Assembly: GCA_020543525.1 (NCBI GenBank)
Contig: JAHYIO010000004.1
Span: 2,356,001-2,420,000, forward strand
Length of the DNA: 64,000 nt
From: Coriolopsis trogii
Lineage: Eukaryota > Basidiomycota > Agaricomycetes > Polyporales > Polyporaceae
Reading direction: 5' to 3'
This document shows positions 21,441 through 31,820 of the stretch, in pieces. Both the position numbers and the translations under genes were made by a program. The notes beneath the pieces are model-generated. The model did no database searches and was not told the origin of the DNA. It saw only the letters and a program-made list of their open reading frames with translations. Within the stretch, counting starts at the first letter, position 1. The number at the start of each line of letters is the position of its first letter.

Positions 21441-22457
21441 ATGACTCTGCTCACCCCCACCAAAAAAGCTCGAGTCTATCAGCTCTGGAACCTCGGGTTC
21501 AAGGCACGCGACATTGCCAAAAAGGTCGGCTGCCACGAGTCCACCGTCCGCCGTAACTATGCCAAACTGCGCACAAAGCCTGATTTCTATCAGGAGCCCT
21601 CACAGACAGGACGACCTCGGCTTCTGAGCCCACAAGACTTGCGGCATGCCGAGCGGTTGATCAAGACTGGTGAAGCACGCGACGGTGCTGACATCCAGAG
21701 GCTTCTATTTCCCCACGTTGGTGCCTCTACCATCCGCCGGGCCCTTGCGGAGATAGGCCTCAATGGGCGCATCCGTCGTTGGAAGCCGCTGCTTACTCGT
21801 GCACACGTCTTAGGGCGGAAGCAGTGGGCCAACGATCATGCAGATTGGCAGGTCAAGGACTGGGACTGCGTATATTTCTCAGATGAGTCCAAGTCTGTCT
21901 TATTTGGCTCAGATGGGAAACAATACTGCCGAAGAAGGCCCGGAGAAGAATTTGAGGAACGGAATGTGAAGAAGACGGTGAAGCATGGAGGTGGGAAGGT
22001 CAATGTGTGGGGGTGCCTGACTAGCCGTGGGCCCGGCCGCCTCTGTCGCATTGAAGAGAATCTCACGGCCATCAAGTACTGTTGTATTCTGGACGAGGGC
22101 CTCCTTGGGACGCTGTCTGACTACTCGATGGATCGTTCCGAGATCATCTTCCAGCAGGATCACAATCCCAAGCACACCTCCCGTCTTGCATCCTAGTGGT
22201 TCCGCGACAACAACATCACTGTTCTCCCCTGGGCGCCCTCTTCCCCGGACATGAACATCATTGAGCATGTCTGGGAATATCTCGATTGCAAGGTCCGGGC
22301 CCGGAACCCTCTCCCGACCAATACCGAGCAGCTATGGGAGGCTTTGAAGGAGGAATGGGAGGCGATTGACATGGACTTTGTACGCAATTTGTATGATTCA
22401 CTTCCACGTCGTGTAGCAGCCCTCAAGAAAGCCAAGGGGTCCTACACCAAGTACTAA
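21441..22457 (+). pseudogene. Tc1-type transposase with one internal amber codon
   Basis: The frame runs from ATG 21441 to TAA 22455 (338 codons) with a single in-frame TAG at 22194-22196. The N-terminal third has a helix-turn-helix pair, LWNLGFKARDIAKKVGCHES and GRPRLLSPQDLRHAERLIK, for TIR binding. The catalytic triad follows: Asp in YFSDESKSV, Asp in IFQQDHNPKHTS, and Glu in SPDMNIIEHVWEYL, with 34 residues between the second Asp and the Glu (DD34E, Tc1 type). The stop lies between the last two acidic residues, so the shortened product would lack the third. A CAG to TAG transition would explain it. Otherwise the frame is intact. Confidence 0.92.
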
Positions 22458-22553
22458 AAGTTTCATTGCTATACAGTTTCTTGTTTCTTGTATTTTTTGC
22501 ATGGAATGTACGATACCCACACATATCTGGCAGGCCAAATAGTACCAAATATT

Positions 22554-22752
22554 GGACTTTCACATTGTTACTTCTCTAACACATTCTGGATTCTTCGTAA
22601 AACATTCATAGTTTGTATACACGTATAGTACACTAATCACTACCTATGTACAGGTTTTCAAAGGAAACGCAATCCTCATTCGCGAGAACGAGACATGTTT
22701 GTTGTGCGAGTCAGCGCTTGAAAGCCACGTGCAGGACTTTCGAGTGCCACTG
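22554..22752 (-). repeat. Right terminal inverted repeat of the Tc1-type element
   Basis: 199 bp, inverse of 21105-21303. Confidence 0.92.
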
Positions 22753-22920
22753 TACGTTCCCCAGCTCGATATAGTGAACTCTGAAGAGTGTATGTTTGTT
22801 CTCTCACCCGCATGCGAGCTCCCATGGACGTGCAGAGCAACCGGACGTGTGAGTGGCCGCGCATCAGAGACTCAGCCCAGCGTAGGACCGCAGGCTAGAA
22901 GAAAGCTAGACTTGTCATTA

Positions 22921-23618
22921 TCGACGACGCAGACGGAGGTCAGTGCCAGCCTCACTTTGTGGTTCCACTGCCGCCGATACTGACTCTCTTAGCGCTACGG
23001 TTGGGACCGCGGCCGAGCACTGTCTTCTCGAGACTCGGAGGAAGCGGACAAGCAACGAGGAGGAACTTGGAAGCAAGTCGCCGACAGATATCAAAGCGCG
23101 TGCGACCTTCAGGAAGTGCTGACCTGTCCGGTAGTGCCATCTCGGACACAGGTGAGCTATACTACGGTCCGAGGGAGCACTACATCCACTCTTGGCCAAC
23201 GGTGAGCTCTCTGCCTCTTAGCGTTCCATACGCGGTGGGAGCAGCAGCGTCAATCCATGCTTAGAGACATGCAGACTCGCGCACGAGGTTCAGAAGCTGC
23301 CTGTTCGAGCTCAATTCGGAGGTCATGGCAAGTTTATGAGAAGGTACCCAATGTAAATAGAGACGAACACGATCCTAGATGTACAACATCATATATACGG
23401 CGGGAAGGGAACTAATCAGAGAGAAGGGAAGAGGAGAGTCGAACTAGCTGCAAGGATCCGGGATCGACAAGTGAGAGACACGGAGCGGGAATTCGGGTTT
23501 GTGCGCGAAGCACCGAGTAGCACGGGAGATGGGAGAGACACGAGAGATATTCGAGGGATCTACTAGCGGAACATGGACAATGGCAGGAGGCGTTACGAGG
23601 AGCATCTTCAGTACGACA
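22921..23618. other. Unassigned sequence downstream of the transposon
   Basis: Open frames at 22959-23264 (+) and 22918-23199 (-) overlap. Some may be downstream exons of the interrupted gene at 21078, but I cannot place splice sites with confidence. Confidence 0.35.
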
Positions 23619-24558
23619 GATGCATCCGACCACGGAGAAGTCCGTCCGAATGGATGCATCCGGCCCCCGAGCACATTCTTATTCTACCTGTCAGTCCATC
23701 ATAAGTTCAAATGTATACGAATAGTAGTAGTCCATTATATGTATCTTCCTTATGTGTCAATCTATATGAAACGGTTCTCAAGCGCGGAGAAAGCGCCGAG
23801 ACAGGGAGGATAGGCAGAGGGGCATGAGGTCAAAACCGTCTGTTCTCATTTCCGTCTTCCTTGAGACATCATGATATATATGAAAGATGCGGAAATGAGG
23901 AGGCGAAGTACAGAGAAAAAAGGACAAACAGAGACAAAGATGAGGACGAGGATGGCACTGCTCACCATCCTGACCCTCGTTGTCTATGCCGCCTCGTCTG
24001 TCACTGTTACTAGAAACAAGGGTCAAAGACGGAGAGAAGAGCAACAAGACAAGAGATGAGAATGGGAGAGAGATGCAAGGCACGAGAACGTACCCTCCTC
24101 TCAACCCTCGTCACCAATCTCATCCCTCCCCCCTCTTGTCCTCTTGGCTACTCTCGCCATCCGGTCTATTGCCCTGCTCGCCGTCCGCATTTGCCTATCG
24201 TGACTTGCCACAGCCACTCTTGCGGCCCTGCGCTGTTGCGGCCCTCGTGTTCGTCGTTGTAGTCGCATTCAGCCCTATTGTTGTGGTTTCACGGAGGCAT
24301 TGTTGCAGTAGCCAAAGCAAGAGCAATGCGGCGGGAGAGGAGAGAAGAAGAGAGCAAAGAAAAGCACGACTTAGGGTTTAAGACACAGAGAGACACGGAG
24401 ACGAGGCGACACACCAAAAGTTCAGCCGACAAGGTTGGAAGCGCCCGGGTGACCCATACAGATCACGTGGAGGACACCCGGGCTGGTCCACATTGTGCGG
24501 ACCGGCATCCGTAAGCGGATGCATCCAGGCGGACGGACACCACCGTCTAGGATGCATC
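23619..24558. mobile_element. Candidate inverted-repeat (MITE-like) element
   Basis: The left arm 23619-23663 contains gatgcatccg, then tccgtccg and ggatgcatccgg. The right arm 24516-24558 holds the same motifs in the same order on the opposite strand. The arms are about 45 bp and imperfect. The 850-bp interior is purine-rich in its first half (23850-24060) and encodes nothing I recognise. I cannot identify a clear target duplication. Confidence 0.4.
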
Positions 24559-25299
24559 CATCCTACCCCATATTTACTTACGAGACGAAAGTCAGGAGAA
24601 ACGTACAATACAAAAGGGTCCAGTCACGAAGGAGAATACGACGTCGGATATGGAACAGTGACCATGCGGCGTGTAGCGGACCACAACCGCGGCTCGCCAC
24701 GGTGGGCGGCAGCCTGGCAACAGAATTGGAGGGGGCACCCTCGCCAGTGAAGAGTCCCCGAGGTGCATGTCTCCAACGAAGACGACGAGTGCTCCATCTA
24801 GGATACTCTGCCGTCATCGTTGTTTCTGCGTGCTAGTGGTCGCGCTGCGACAGGATCATTGATAGAGGGTGCAAGAGTGAGTGACTCGGAGGCGTGCTTG
24901 CGCGATGGATTTAGACTTGTGGAAGAATGCGGAGATGCAACAACGAGATCATGTGGAATGCGAGTCGTATCAGAGGGCAGAGGGATAGTGAGCATAATGA
25001 ATCCTGACGCTGGTGTGCGGCGATGGAGGGTATCGAGGCGTTGTCATGGTCCACCTCCTTCAGAGTTCGAGCGTATCATTCTTCGATAGAACGAGCGGCG
25101 GGCAGGAATGTGTGGATGGGATGTAGATGGCGATTCAAGTCTGTGCGGAAGTTCATTGTCCGAGGAAGCGAGCCTAGTGCATCGGATAATCAGTATACAA
25201 CACATCTGAGCATGAGACCGAATGACAGAATGGACGGCGGCAACCATTCCAGAAATAATTGAACGACTGATGACTCACCAGCTTACCGCCGGTAGTACA
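24559..25299. other. Intergenic region
   Basis: No supported gene; the right end precedes the 3' end of the minus-strand WD40 coding region. Confidence 0.4.
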
Positions 25300-27812
25300 T
25301 CATACAAGGTGGCGGGCTGCTGGCTGGCCTAGAAGTTCCTCATCTTTCTCTTCCCATCCAGAGACCGGTGCCCACTGACTCTTGAGGTGACGAATCGAGT
25401 GTAAGTGGAGTGATCCGTCCTCTCTTGCAGACACAAGCATCTCGTTGTCCGGGGTGAAAGCGTAATAAGAGTCAGGATCATATCCTCCCATGAATGTTGC
25501 TAGGCATATGCAGTCGGCCATCCTATGGACATGAATCACGGACACACTGCCATCGGTGATGTAACCCTGCTCTGTGAAGGCAAACAGCCTCCCGTCGGGT
25601 GAGATACTATGGGGCTCCGAGGTAATCATAAGGTCTTTTTCCCAGTGTTCGACATATTGATAAGGGTCGTCGATGTGTTCGCCTACTCGCCGAGAAAGGT
25701 CGCTTGGCATGTGGTTGATAGGCCCTAAGTACTCCAAGCCACAGAATGTATCGTGCATGACGAGTTGTTCGCTTTCGGCGACTGTGATCATTATGTGATG
25801 TCCCCATGAGTCAAAGGCAATCGAGCGCTGGACCCAAGGGAGAAGCTTGCCATAGCCCTTTAGGTTTCTATTCCAGGCATTGAAGACAAAACGGAGCGTG
25901 CACGAGGGAATATCCCACAGGTAGCACTTTTCAGACTCCGGATCTACAACCACGGCTGCGAGGAGGTCGGAATTGGGGGAGAAGAGAATGCTCAAAGTTT
26001 CGCATTGCCCAGTTTCAAGGAGAGTTTGAGCATCAGTGTGTCCGCCGTGAGCCGCAACCCCGATGTACTGAACGATACCAGTAGGCACTCCGTGAGAGGG
26101 TACTCTCGGGCCCTCCGTATGCAATAAACCTAGCGCGATCATTGTTCCGTCCGGGGACCAGTCGGTGCAAATCACGTTTCTGCTAAGCAAAGCAGGCGGT
26201 TGCCTTGCATTTCCGAGGTTCCATAGAAAGGTGCTCCCATGGTAGAATTCGTCGTCGCAGCTCTTGTACCCGCCTGATTGCGCTATAAGGTGTTCTCCGT
26301 TGTTTGAGATTGAGAGGCGTTGAGCCTCGCTATCGAAGGCGTCGTGATGATCCCGGACGATACTCTGGTCCCGGAGATCCCATACAATCAGAGACAAGTC
26401 CGAGGATCCCGTGGCAGCCCATTGACCATCCGGAGAGACACAAAAGGACTGAATCTCATTTTGATGTCCTGCAGGACCTGCCAACTTGCCCGTCAGGGAT
26501 ACTGTGGAGTATAGTAACTAGTTGCACTGTGTTACACATACTGAGTCTATTGCACAGGATTAGAGCCGGGGGATCGTTTGTGGACACTTTGGGGAAGAAC
26601 TTCGTGAGTTTATCGCTGAGAATCGGGATTCTGTTCCTCGGCACTTTATCCAGGACGAGTGAGATCCTTGTTCCTTTCTTCTGCCTCTCCCAGAGAACCT
26701 CGTCCAAGCTTTGAATTGCACCCGGAGAGAGGGACAAGTGATTGTGACTGGATAACAAGGAGAGAGCGGAGAACTCCACTCTGATTGAGTCGAGGTTTGT
26801 CGATAGGTCAATCGAGGATATGTCCCCGGCTAACTCATCTTGTCCGTTTGATTCTACGCGACACGCATACGGGATTCAACATGGTGTCAACAGCAAGCCG
26901 AGTGAACGCATACAATACAATCGCATTCGAGAGGTCAGCCATTGCTACTAGTACTGTGGTATGTGGTATGTAGTGTACGTACCGCCATCATATTCAGTAG
27001 ATTGCAAGATTCCTTTGCAAGTAAGGTGACGGAGGGAGGAATGACAAGCTTGTATGATAGGGCGCGCAACTATAGTGATAGGAGTCGCTCCATTGTCACA
27101 AAAATAGTCAAACTAGTTGGGGTACTAATGTTCAGCATATGCATCTGTTGAGACGGGAACCCGAAGCTTGACATACCGTCAACGAGGCCAAATGAGGTAT
27201 CAGCCGTTCGGCACGCTTGAGAAGCAGCATGTTCTCCATTGCGACCCCATCGTACACGGCTTTCCCATCAGATTTCAGGAACCGCAGATCGCTCAGAGAG
27301 AGCTTATGGAGTAAAGGGAAGGAGAGAATGAATCGGATGAGGTCTGTTGGCCTCAGCGCGAACCTGCTCAGCGATAACTCTTGGACGGTAGAACGCGCTT
27401 TTAGATAGGTGAGGGCCGTTGGGTGGAACGATGTAAGGTGAATGCGCATGACACCATGTAGCCTCCAGCGGCGAAGGCAGGGCAGCAATTCTACAAGGCG
27501 TACGGGCACACTTCCAGACAGAACCAAGTCCGGAGCCAAATCGTCCCGAGGATGAATAGTCACCGAAAGAATGTGAGGCCGAAGATGAGCGTTCACGTCC
27601 GCCTCCAAATATTGACACAGCTCCTCCAGATGTTTACGACTTCGGATGCGAACGCCTCGAAAGAGATGTGTGCGGCTGCGAGGGAGGAGCGCACGGCAGG
27701 AAAGCGCAAATTGCCGAAGAGAGCGAACGTCGTCTTCGGCATCCATGACGTCGATGATGGTTTCGATGATCTCGATAGGTATCCGATAACTGGCAGGTGT
27801 CGGAGAGGACAT
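25300..27812 (-). CDS. F-box/LRR-like protein, potentially fused to a WD40 region
   Basis: Minus-strand exons 27812-27177 and 27112-26983, then one starting at 26853, encode MSSPTPASYRIPIEIIETII (F-box), a leucine-rich middle (LLHKLSLSDLRFLK) and a tail typical of Agaricomycete F-box/LRR genes (LSPGAIQSLDEVL, LTKFFPKV). Read through, exon 3 stops at 26456 (387 residues). A 40-nt intron at 26541-26502 (gtatgt...cacag) would instead join it in frame to the WD40 frame 26501-25300, giving about 759 residues. That part has CVSPDGQWAATGSSDLSLIV, TDWSPDGTMIALG and YAFTPDNEMLVSAREDGSLH, and no ATG of its own at a sensible place. The F-box would recruit Skp1 and the WD40 region could bind substrates. 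A longer N-terminus from 27872 is possible. Confidence 0.72.
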
Positions 27813-28339
27813 GGGGGCAGCGAGAGAGGGTATGTGGGGGGAGACGGCTGGGATGGCTTGTGATGGCCACATCGTAGGAGAGCCCTACGCCCGAGGAACG
27901 TGTTACAGGGTCACGTTCCAGGAAGGCGAGCAATGCATGGAGCGCGCCTGGCTGCCTCGCGTCGGCACGCACTTTTCATATGCTTGCGGCATATGCTGGC
28001 GAATCGCGGGGGGACTGACACGACTTCCCCGTGCACTAGTCTCCCCTAGGCAGACCTTAAAGCGCTCTATTGACTGGAGGGACGGACGAGCACTATAAGG
28101 TCGCGCACGGCCGTTCATGGAGATACGTAGGCTGTGGACTTCCACGCTAAAGTGCGGCGTTGTTGCTCACGTCCACAGACCCCTCGGAGACATCCTGTGA
28201 GAACCCGTATCAAGGACATGAAAGATGCATTGTGGAAGAGATACCACTCGTAGATTGTACAGACTCCCATTGACTGCAAAGCTGCACTTCCAGAACACCC
28301 GAAAACACGATATCCAGCACGCGCGCCCAGCGCGCCCAT
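27813..28339. other. Intergenic region
   Basis: Spacer between two minus-strand genes, holding the upstream region of the F-box gene. No gene seen. Confidence 0.5.
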
Positions 28340-29127
28340 CTACTGAGGGCCGCTCTTCCCAACGGTGATCCCAAGATCGCGCAACTTGCCCGTCTCAAGG
28401 TCGTACACCCACCCATGTACCTGCACGTCCTTCCCCTTCGCCCACGCGCCCTGAATGACTTCCGACCCCACAAGGTTGTCCACCTGCGCGCGCACGTTCG
28501 CCTCGACGAGCGCAGTGAGGTCACCCTCGCAGTTTCGCGCGATCTCCGTGAGCGGCGCGAGCCAGCGCTCGAGCGGCGACGATGGCGGACCGGCCGCGGG
28601 GGCCTGTGCCGCCTTGGCACATGCAGCGGCACCACCGCAGTTGGTATGCCCGACGAGAATGACGTGAGCGACGCCGACGTGGTCGACGGCGTAGCTCAAC
28701 ACTGAGAGTGCGCTGTCGTCCTCGGGGTGGAATTGACTGCGAGGTGGCGTGTGTGTGAGATACGAAGGATACGTATAGGCCGGGAGGCGGTGTAGAAGAT
28801 GATACTCACTTTGCGATGTTCCGGTGGACGAAGATGTCGCCCGGCTTCGAGGCGGTTACGACGGATTCTGGAACACGCGAGTCGGCACAGCCGATCCAGA
28901 GAACCTGAGGAGAGGGGGAGAAGCGTTCAGAAAGGTTTGTGGCGAGACGGACGAGGAAGATAACCGTGACCGGATTCGAAGGGAGAGATCAAGAAGGCGA
29001 TGTTGCTCACCTTCGGCGATTGACCCTTTGCAGATTCAGCAAAGAAGCCGGGCTCTGCCTTCGCAACGTCGTCCGCCCACTGGGCGTTGTTGGACAGGAG
29101 ACGAGCGAGAATGTAATCCTGGGTCAT
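28340..29127 (-). CDS. Beta-carbonic anhydrase
   Basis: Three minus-strand exons (29127-29011, 28904-28810, 28736-28340) give 202 residues, a normal length for fungal beta-class enzymes. It interconverts CO2 and bicarbonate using zinc. The zinc ligands are visible: Cys45 in [12 protein letters not shown], His101 and Cys104 in LVGHTNCGG; Asp47 and Arg49 of the same CADSR motif form the usual active-site dyad. [19 protein letters not shown] is the typical conserved stretch between them, and [11 protein letters not shown] marks the C-terminal core. No signal or mitochondrial presequence is evident ([20 protein letters not shown]), so it is probably cytosolic. The intron borders are all consensus and the frame is intact. 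Confidence 0.95.
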
Positions 29128-30601
29128 GATGGCGTGTCGAGGGCGGTTGTCGAGGAAGGTCGAGAGGAGAGATGTGTGATGATGGAGCGCAGCTCAACGT
29201 CAGAGGTAAAGACGGTTATATACCGACCCGATACGAGGTCCAGAAAGTGAATGAGCAGGGGACGACGAGACGAGCAGGTGGTGGCGGAAGCTAAAAGCGT
29301 CAGACGCCGCTGGACGAATTGTCGACTGGATGTCTGATGCAACCGCCACAGGGCGTGATAGGCTAGATAACGCACGGTGTTCACAGCAGCTCGAGCCCCG
29401 ATTCGCAGCAAATGCACGTCCCCGCGCGATAATACAGACCCCAGACCAAGACCCGTGCGCGCTGCTCACCTCCATTGGCTGCTCGTCGCGGAGGAAGACG
29501 AGAACGAGTGACGCGAACGTCGCCGGCCGCGCACGACGGCGAGAAAACCCGAGGAGCTGTTCGGACGATCGTCTCATTGGCAGACGGTACTCACCTGAAC
29601 TACCGTGCTGTTCCGAATTTTCCTCTCAAAATCCGACGCTGCTCATGAACCTCGAGTCCAGAGTCTCCCATTGCCTCGCGCTCCGTCGCATGCCATGCGC
29701 AGGAAAGGCGCAGATCCGTATCACTAGCTCAGGCCATAACGAGACCTCCCCAGCCCCCAGCTCGAGTTTGAAATAGACACGGGGCCGTCCTGTTTGGGAG
29801 ACGCTAGCTGCGTGGCGACTGCGAACCGAAACAACGGCCAGAGCAGACAAGGGGTCGGCGGTACCGGAGATGGCAAGAGTCGGTCAACGGTACGAGGGAC
29901 ACGGAGTCGATGCAGTTCCTGAGGGAGGAGACGAGCGGAGGGTTCCCTGGAGGTGGCGGAGAGGGGCTTTATAGGCTGGAAACTTGCCAGTCGATCCGGT
30001 TCCGAGTCCAGGCGCAGACAGCCTCCAAAATACAAATTGATCAGACGCGATCTAATAGCCCTTATACTCTTCGCTCTATAGCCCAGTAAATAAGCACCTC
30101 ACCAGTAAGTCGCCCCAACGCCACCTGTGGTCACGCAGTCATGCCCGGAGAAAGTGAGTCAAGACTCTGAGAGCAAGTCGCCCAGGCAAGTAACGCCAGT
30201 ATGTGAAGAAGGAAAGCGTTCGTCCAGTCCTGACAATCTACTCAAAAAGATTTCTCGTATAAAGTTATCCATGTGCAGTGCATAAGCGTATGTTGGCCGG
30301 GCAAGCCAAGCCCACGAGAGGATATCCGACTCCACTGCATGTGAGTCGCAAACTCCCATCTTCAGATCAAGGACATCCAAAGCAGGATCTCCAACGATCG
30401 CTTACGCTTCGCGGACGGTAAGCGATCGTTCTGCGCGAACTTCACGATCATATACTCAAACATTTCTACACCCGTGCTGCCGTGCATGAGATGCTCTACA
30501 GTGTCCGAATAAGTAAACGATACCACCCATACATCATATAGAATATAAGCCTTGCGCGAACTGCGTCTGCCTCTCATGCTTGCGCCGGCGGACAAAACGA
30601 A
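29128..30601. other. Long intergenic region
   Basis: About 1.5 kb with no supported gene. Open frames at 29330-29776 (+) and 29200-29577 (-) are mutual shadows without domains. The carbonic anhydrase promoter must lie at the left end; a TATA-like tatataaccg is seen on the minus strand at about 29214-29223. A perfect hairpin lies at 30393-30430. Confidence 0.45.
30393..30430. repeat. Perfect 13-bp inverted repeat, 12-nt loop
   Basis: The arms aacgatcgcttac (30393-30405) and gtaagcgatcgtt (30418-30430) are exact complements. It lies about 170 nt beyond the stop codon of the minus-strand gene 30602-31820, so it could be in its 3' untranslated region. Confidence 0.9.
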
Positions 30602-31820
30602 TCAGCTCGGGGGCGTGAGCCCTAGGAACTCGCGCAAGGCCTCCCGCTTCGCCTTCGTGTCACCCTTAATCGGAAGGTTGTACGCCGTGAGAATCGCCTC
30701 GTACCGCTCCTCTGCAGACCAAAGCCAGTCAGTCGCGAGGTGAGGTACGCCTAGCAGAAGCGATAGTGACACGCACTCGTCAAGTGTTCAAACTCTCCCT
30801 TGGTGCTCGGGAAATTCTGCGGTGTCTTCCCGTTAGCCAACACGGGCGCCTTGATTGTCATCTTGTTCGTCGTGACCGTCGAATTATGCAGCCGCGCGTA
30901 TAGGCGTGCTTGGCTAAAAGACACGACGGGAAGAGTCAGTGGGTCCCTGTCCAGCCGGCGCAACCACGCAGGTGCACCGCCCGAAGAAAAGACGGAACTC
31001 ACTCGAGCTTGATCGTGTCGATCACCCCATTGACCGTCTTCTGCAGCTCCTCGATCGCCATCTCCGTCCCGCTCTTGTACTGGCTCGACCCATCCTTGCC
31101 CTCCTCCTGCACCTCCACAACCGACACATCCCCCTGCCGGCCCTTCTCCCGCTCCCGCTCGTGTCTCTCAACCTGCAACCGCGCAAGCTGCGCCTGCACC
31201 TCCCTCAAGTCCGCCCCGAGCTTATCCTGCGTACGCTCGATCGCTTCTAGGCGCGCGGTGAGAACAGCGACCTCCATCGGGGCCCCTCCCCCTCCCGCTT
31301 GCCCAGGCACGACAGACATGTAAGACGAGGTAGGCGTCGCCGCGTCGGGCACGGTCGCGAGCGCGCGCGATGCAGCAGCGATCTGGTCCGCGATCGCGCC
31401 AAAGCTCGCAGAGAGGCGGTGCGCCCATAGCGCGCTCGCCGCGTCCGCGCCAGCAGGGAGACCCGGGTGACCGTCTACGAGACCTGGCTGGACCTGGGTA
31501 AGACCCGGGTGACCGTCTACGAGACCTGGCTGGACCTGGGTAAGACCCGGGCGGACCTCAGTGGGACTTGGGCTCGGACGGCCCTCGGCGATGCGGTAGA
31601 GCGGCGCGTCGCGGAGTGCGATCGCTTGCGCTTGCGGCTGTGGGGTCGTGCTGTTTGGGTCGAAGGAGGCGGAAAAGGGGGAGGCGGAAAAGGGGGAGGC
31701 GGGCGTCGTGGGCTCGTGCGTGGGCGTGGAGGAGATACCGTTGGTGACGAGCGTCGAGCTGGATGAGTTGGGATCGTGCCCGGCGCTCACTGGGGTATGA
31801 TTGGCTGCTTCCGAAGCCAT
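30602..31820 (-). CDS. Unknown coiled-coil protein with repeat region
   Basis: Minus-strand exons 31820-31003, 30913-30777 and 30711-30602 sum to 355 codons. The N-terminal 110 residues are Ser/Thr/Pro-rich and disordered, with a duplicated GLTQVQPGLVDGHP module. Residues from about 125 to 260 are rich in Ala, Glu, Leu and Arg (LEAIERTQDKLGADLREVQA) and should form a coiled coil. The C-terminal exons carry a compact conserved-looking end: QARLYARLHNSTVTTNKMTI and KGEFEHLTKERYEAILTAY, then REALREFLGLTPPS*. The splice frames join exactly. There is no signal peptide or membrane helix. I do not recognise a named family; a scaffold or cytoskeletal role would be a guess. Confidence 0.75.
31460..31543 (-). 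repeat. 42-bp direct repeat x2 in coding region
   Basis: Two exact units at 31460-31501 and 31502-31543, followed by the start of a third. They encode the duplicated GLTQVQPGLVDGHP module of the coiled-coil protein and keep its frame. Confidence 0.92.

Larger units (their letters stand above)
21105..22752 (+). mobile_element. Tc1/mariner-type DNA transposon, complete with TIRs
   Basis: The element is 1648 bp, starts CAGTGGC and ends with its inverse. It is flanked by TA on both sides (21103-21104 and 22753-22754), the target duplication expected for this superfamily. The 199-bp terminal inverted repeats lie at 21105-21303 and 22554-22752, about 96% identical by my count. One transposase frame with DD34E spacing fills the interior. 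Long TIRs and high identity suggest fairly recent insertion. The transposase carries one nonsense codon, so this copy is probably not autonomous. Confidence 0.93.
21078..22920 (+). pseudogene. Possible host gene interrupted by the Tc1-type element
   Basis: Left of the element an ATG at 21078 (after a cag acceptor-like triplet) opens MSGDGGSSL. Right of it, reading on after a single TA, the frame continues as YVPQLDIVNSEE up to a donor-like gtatgt at about 22790. Open coding-like sequence, SGRASETQPSVGPQARRKLD, follows in the downstream part. If the element and one TA copy are taken out in the mind, the frame runs straight through. The product is not recognised and downstream exons are uncertain, so this is a modest inference. 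Confidence 0.35.
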
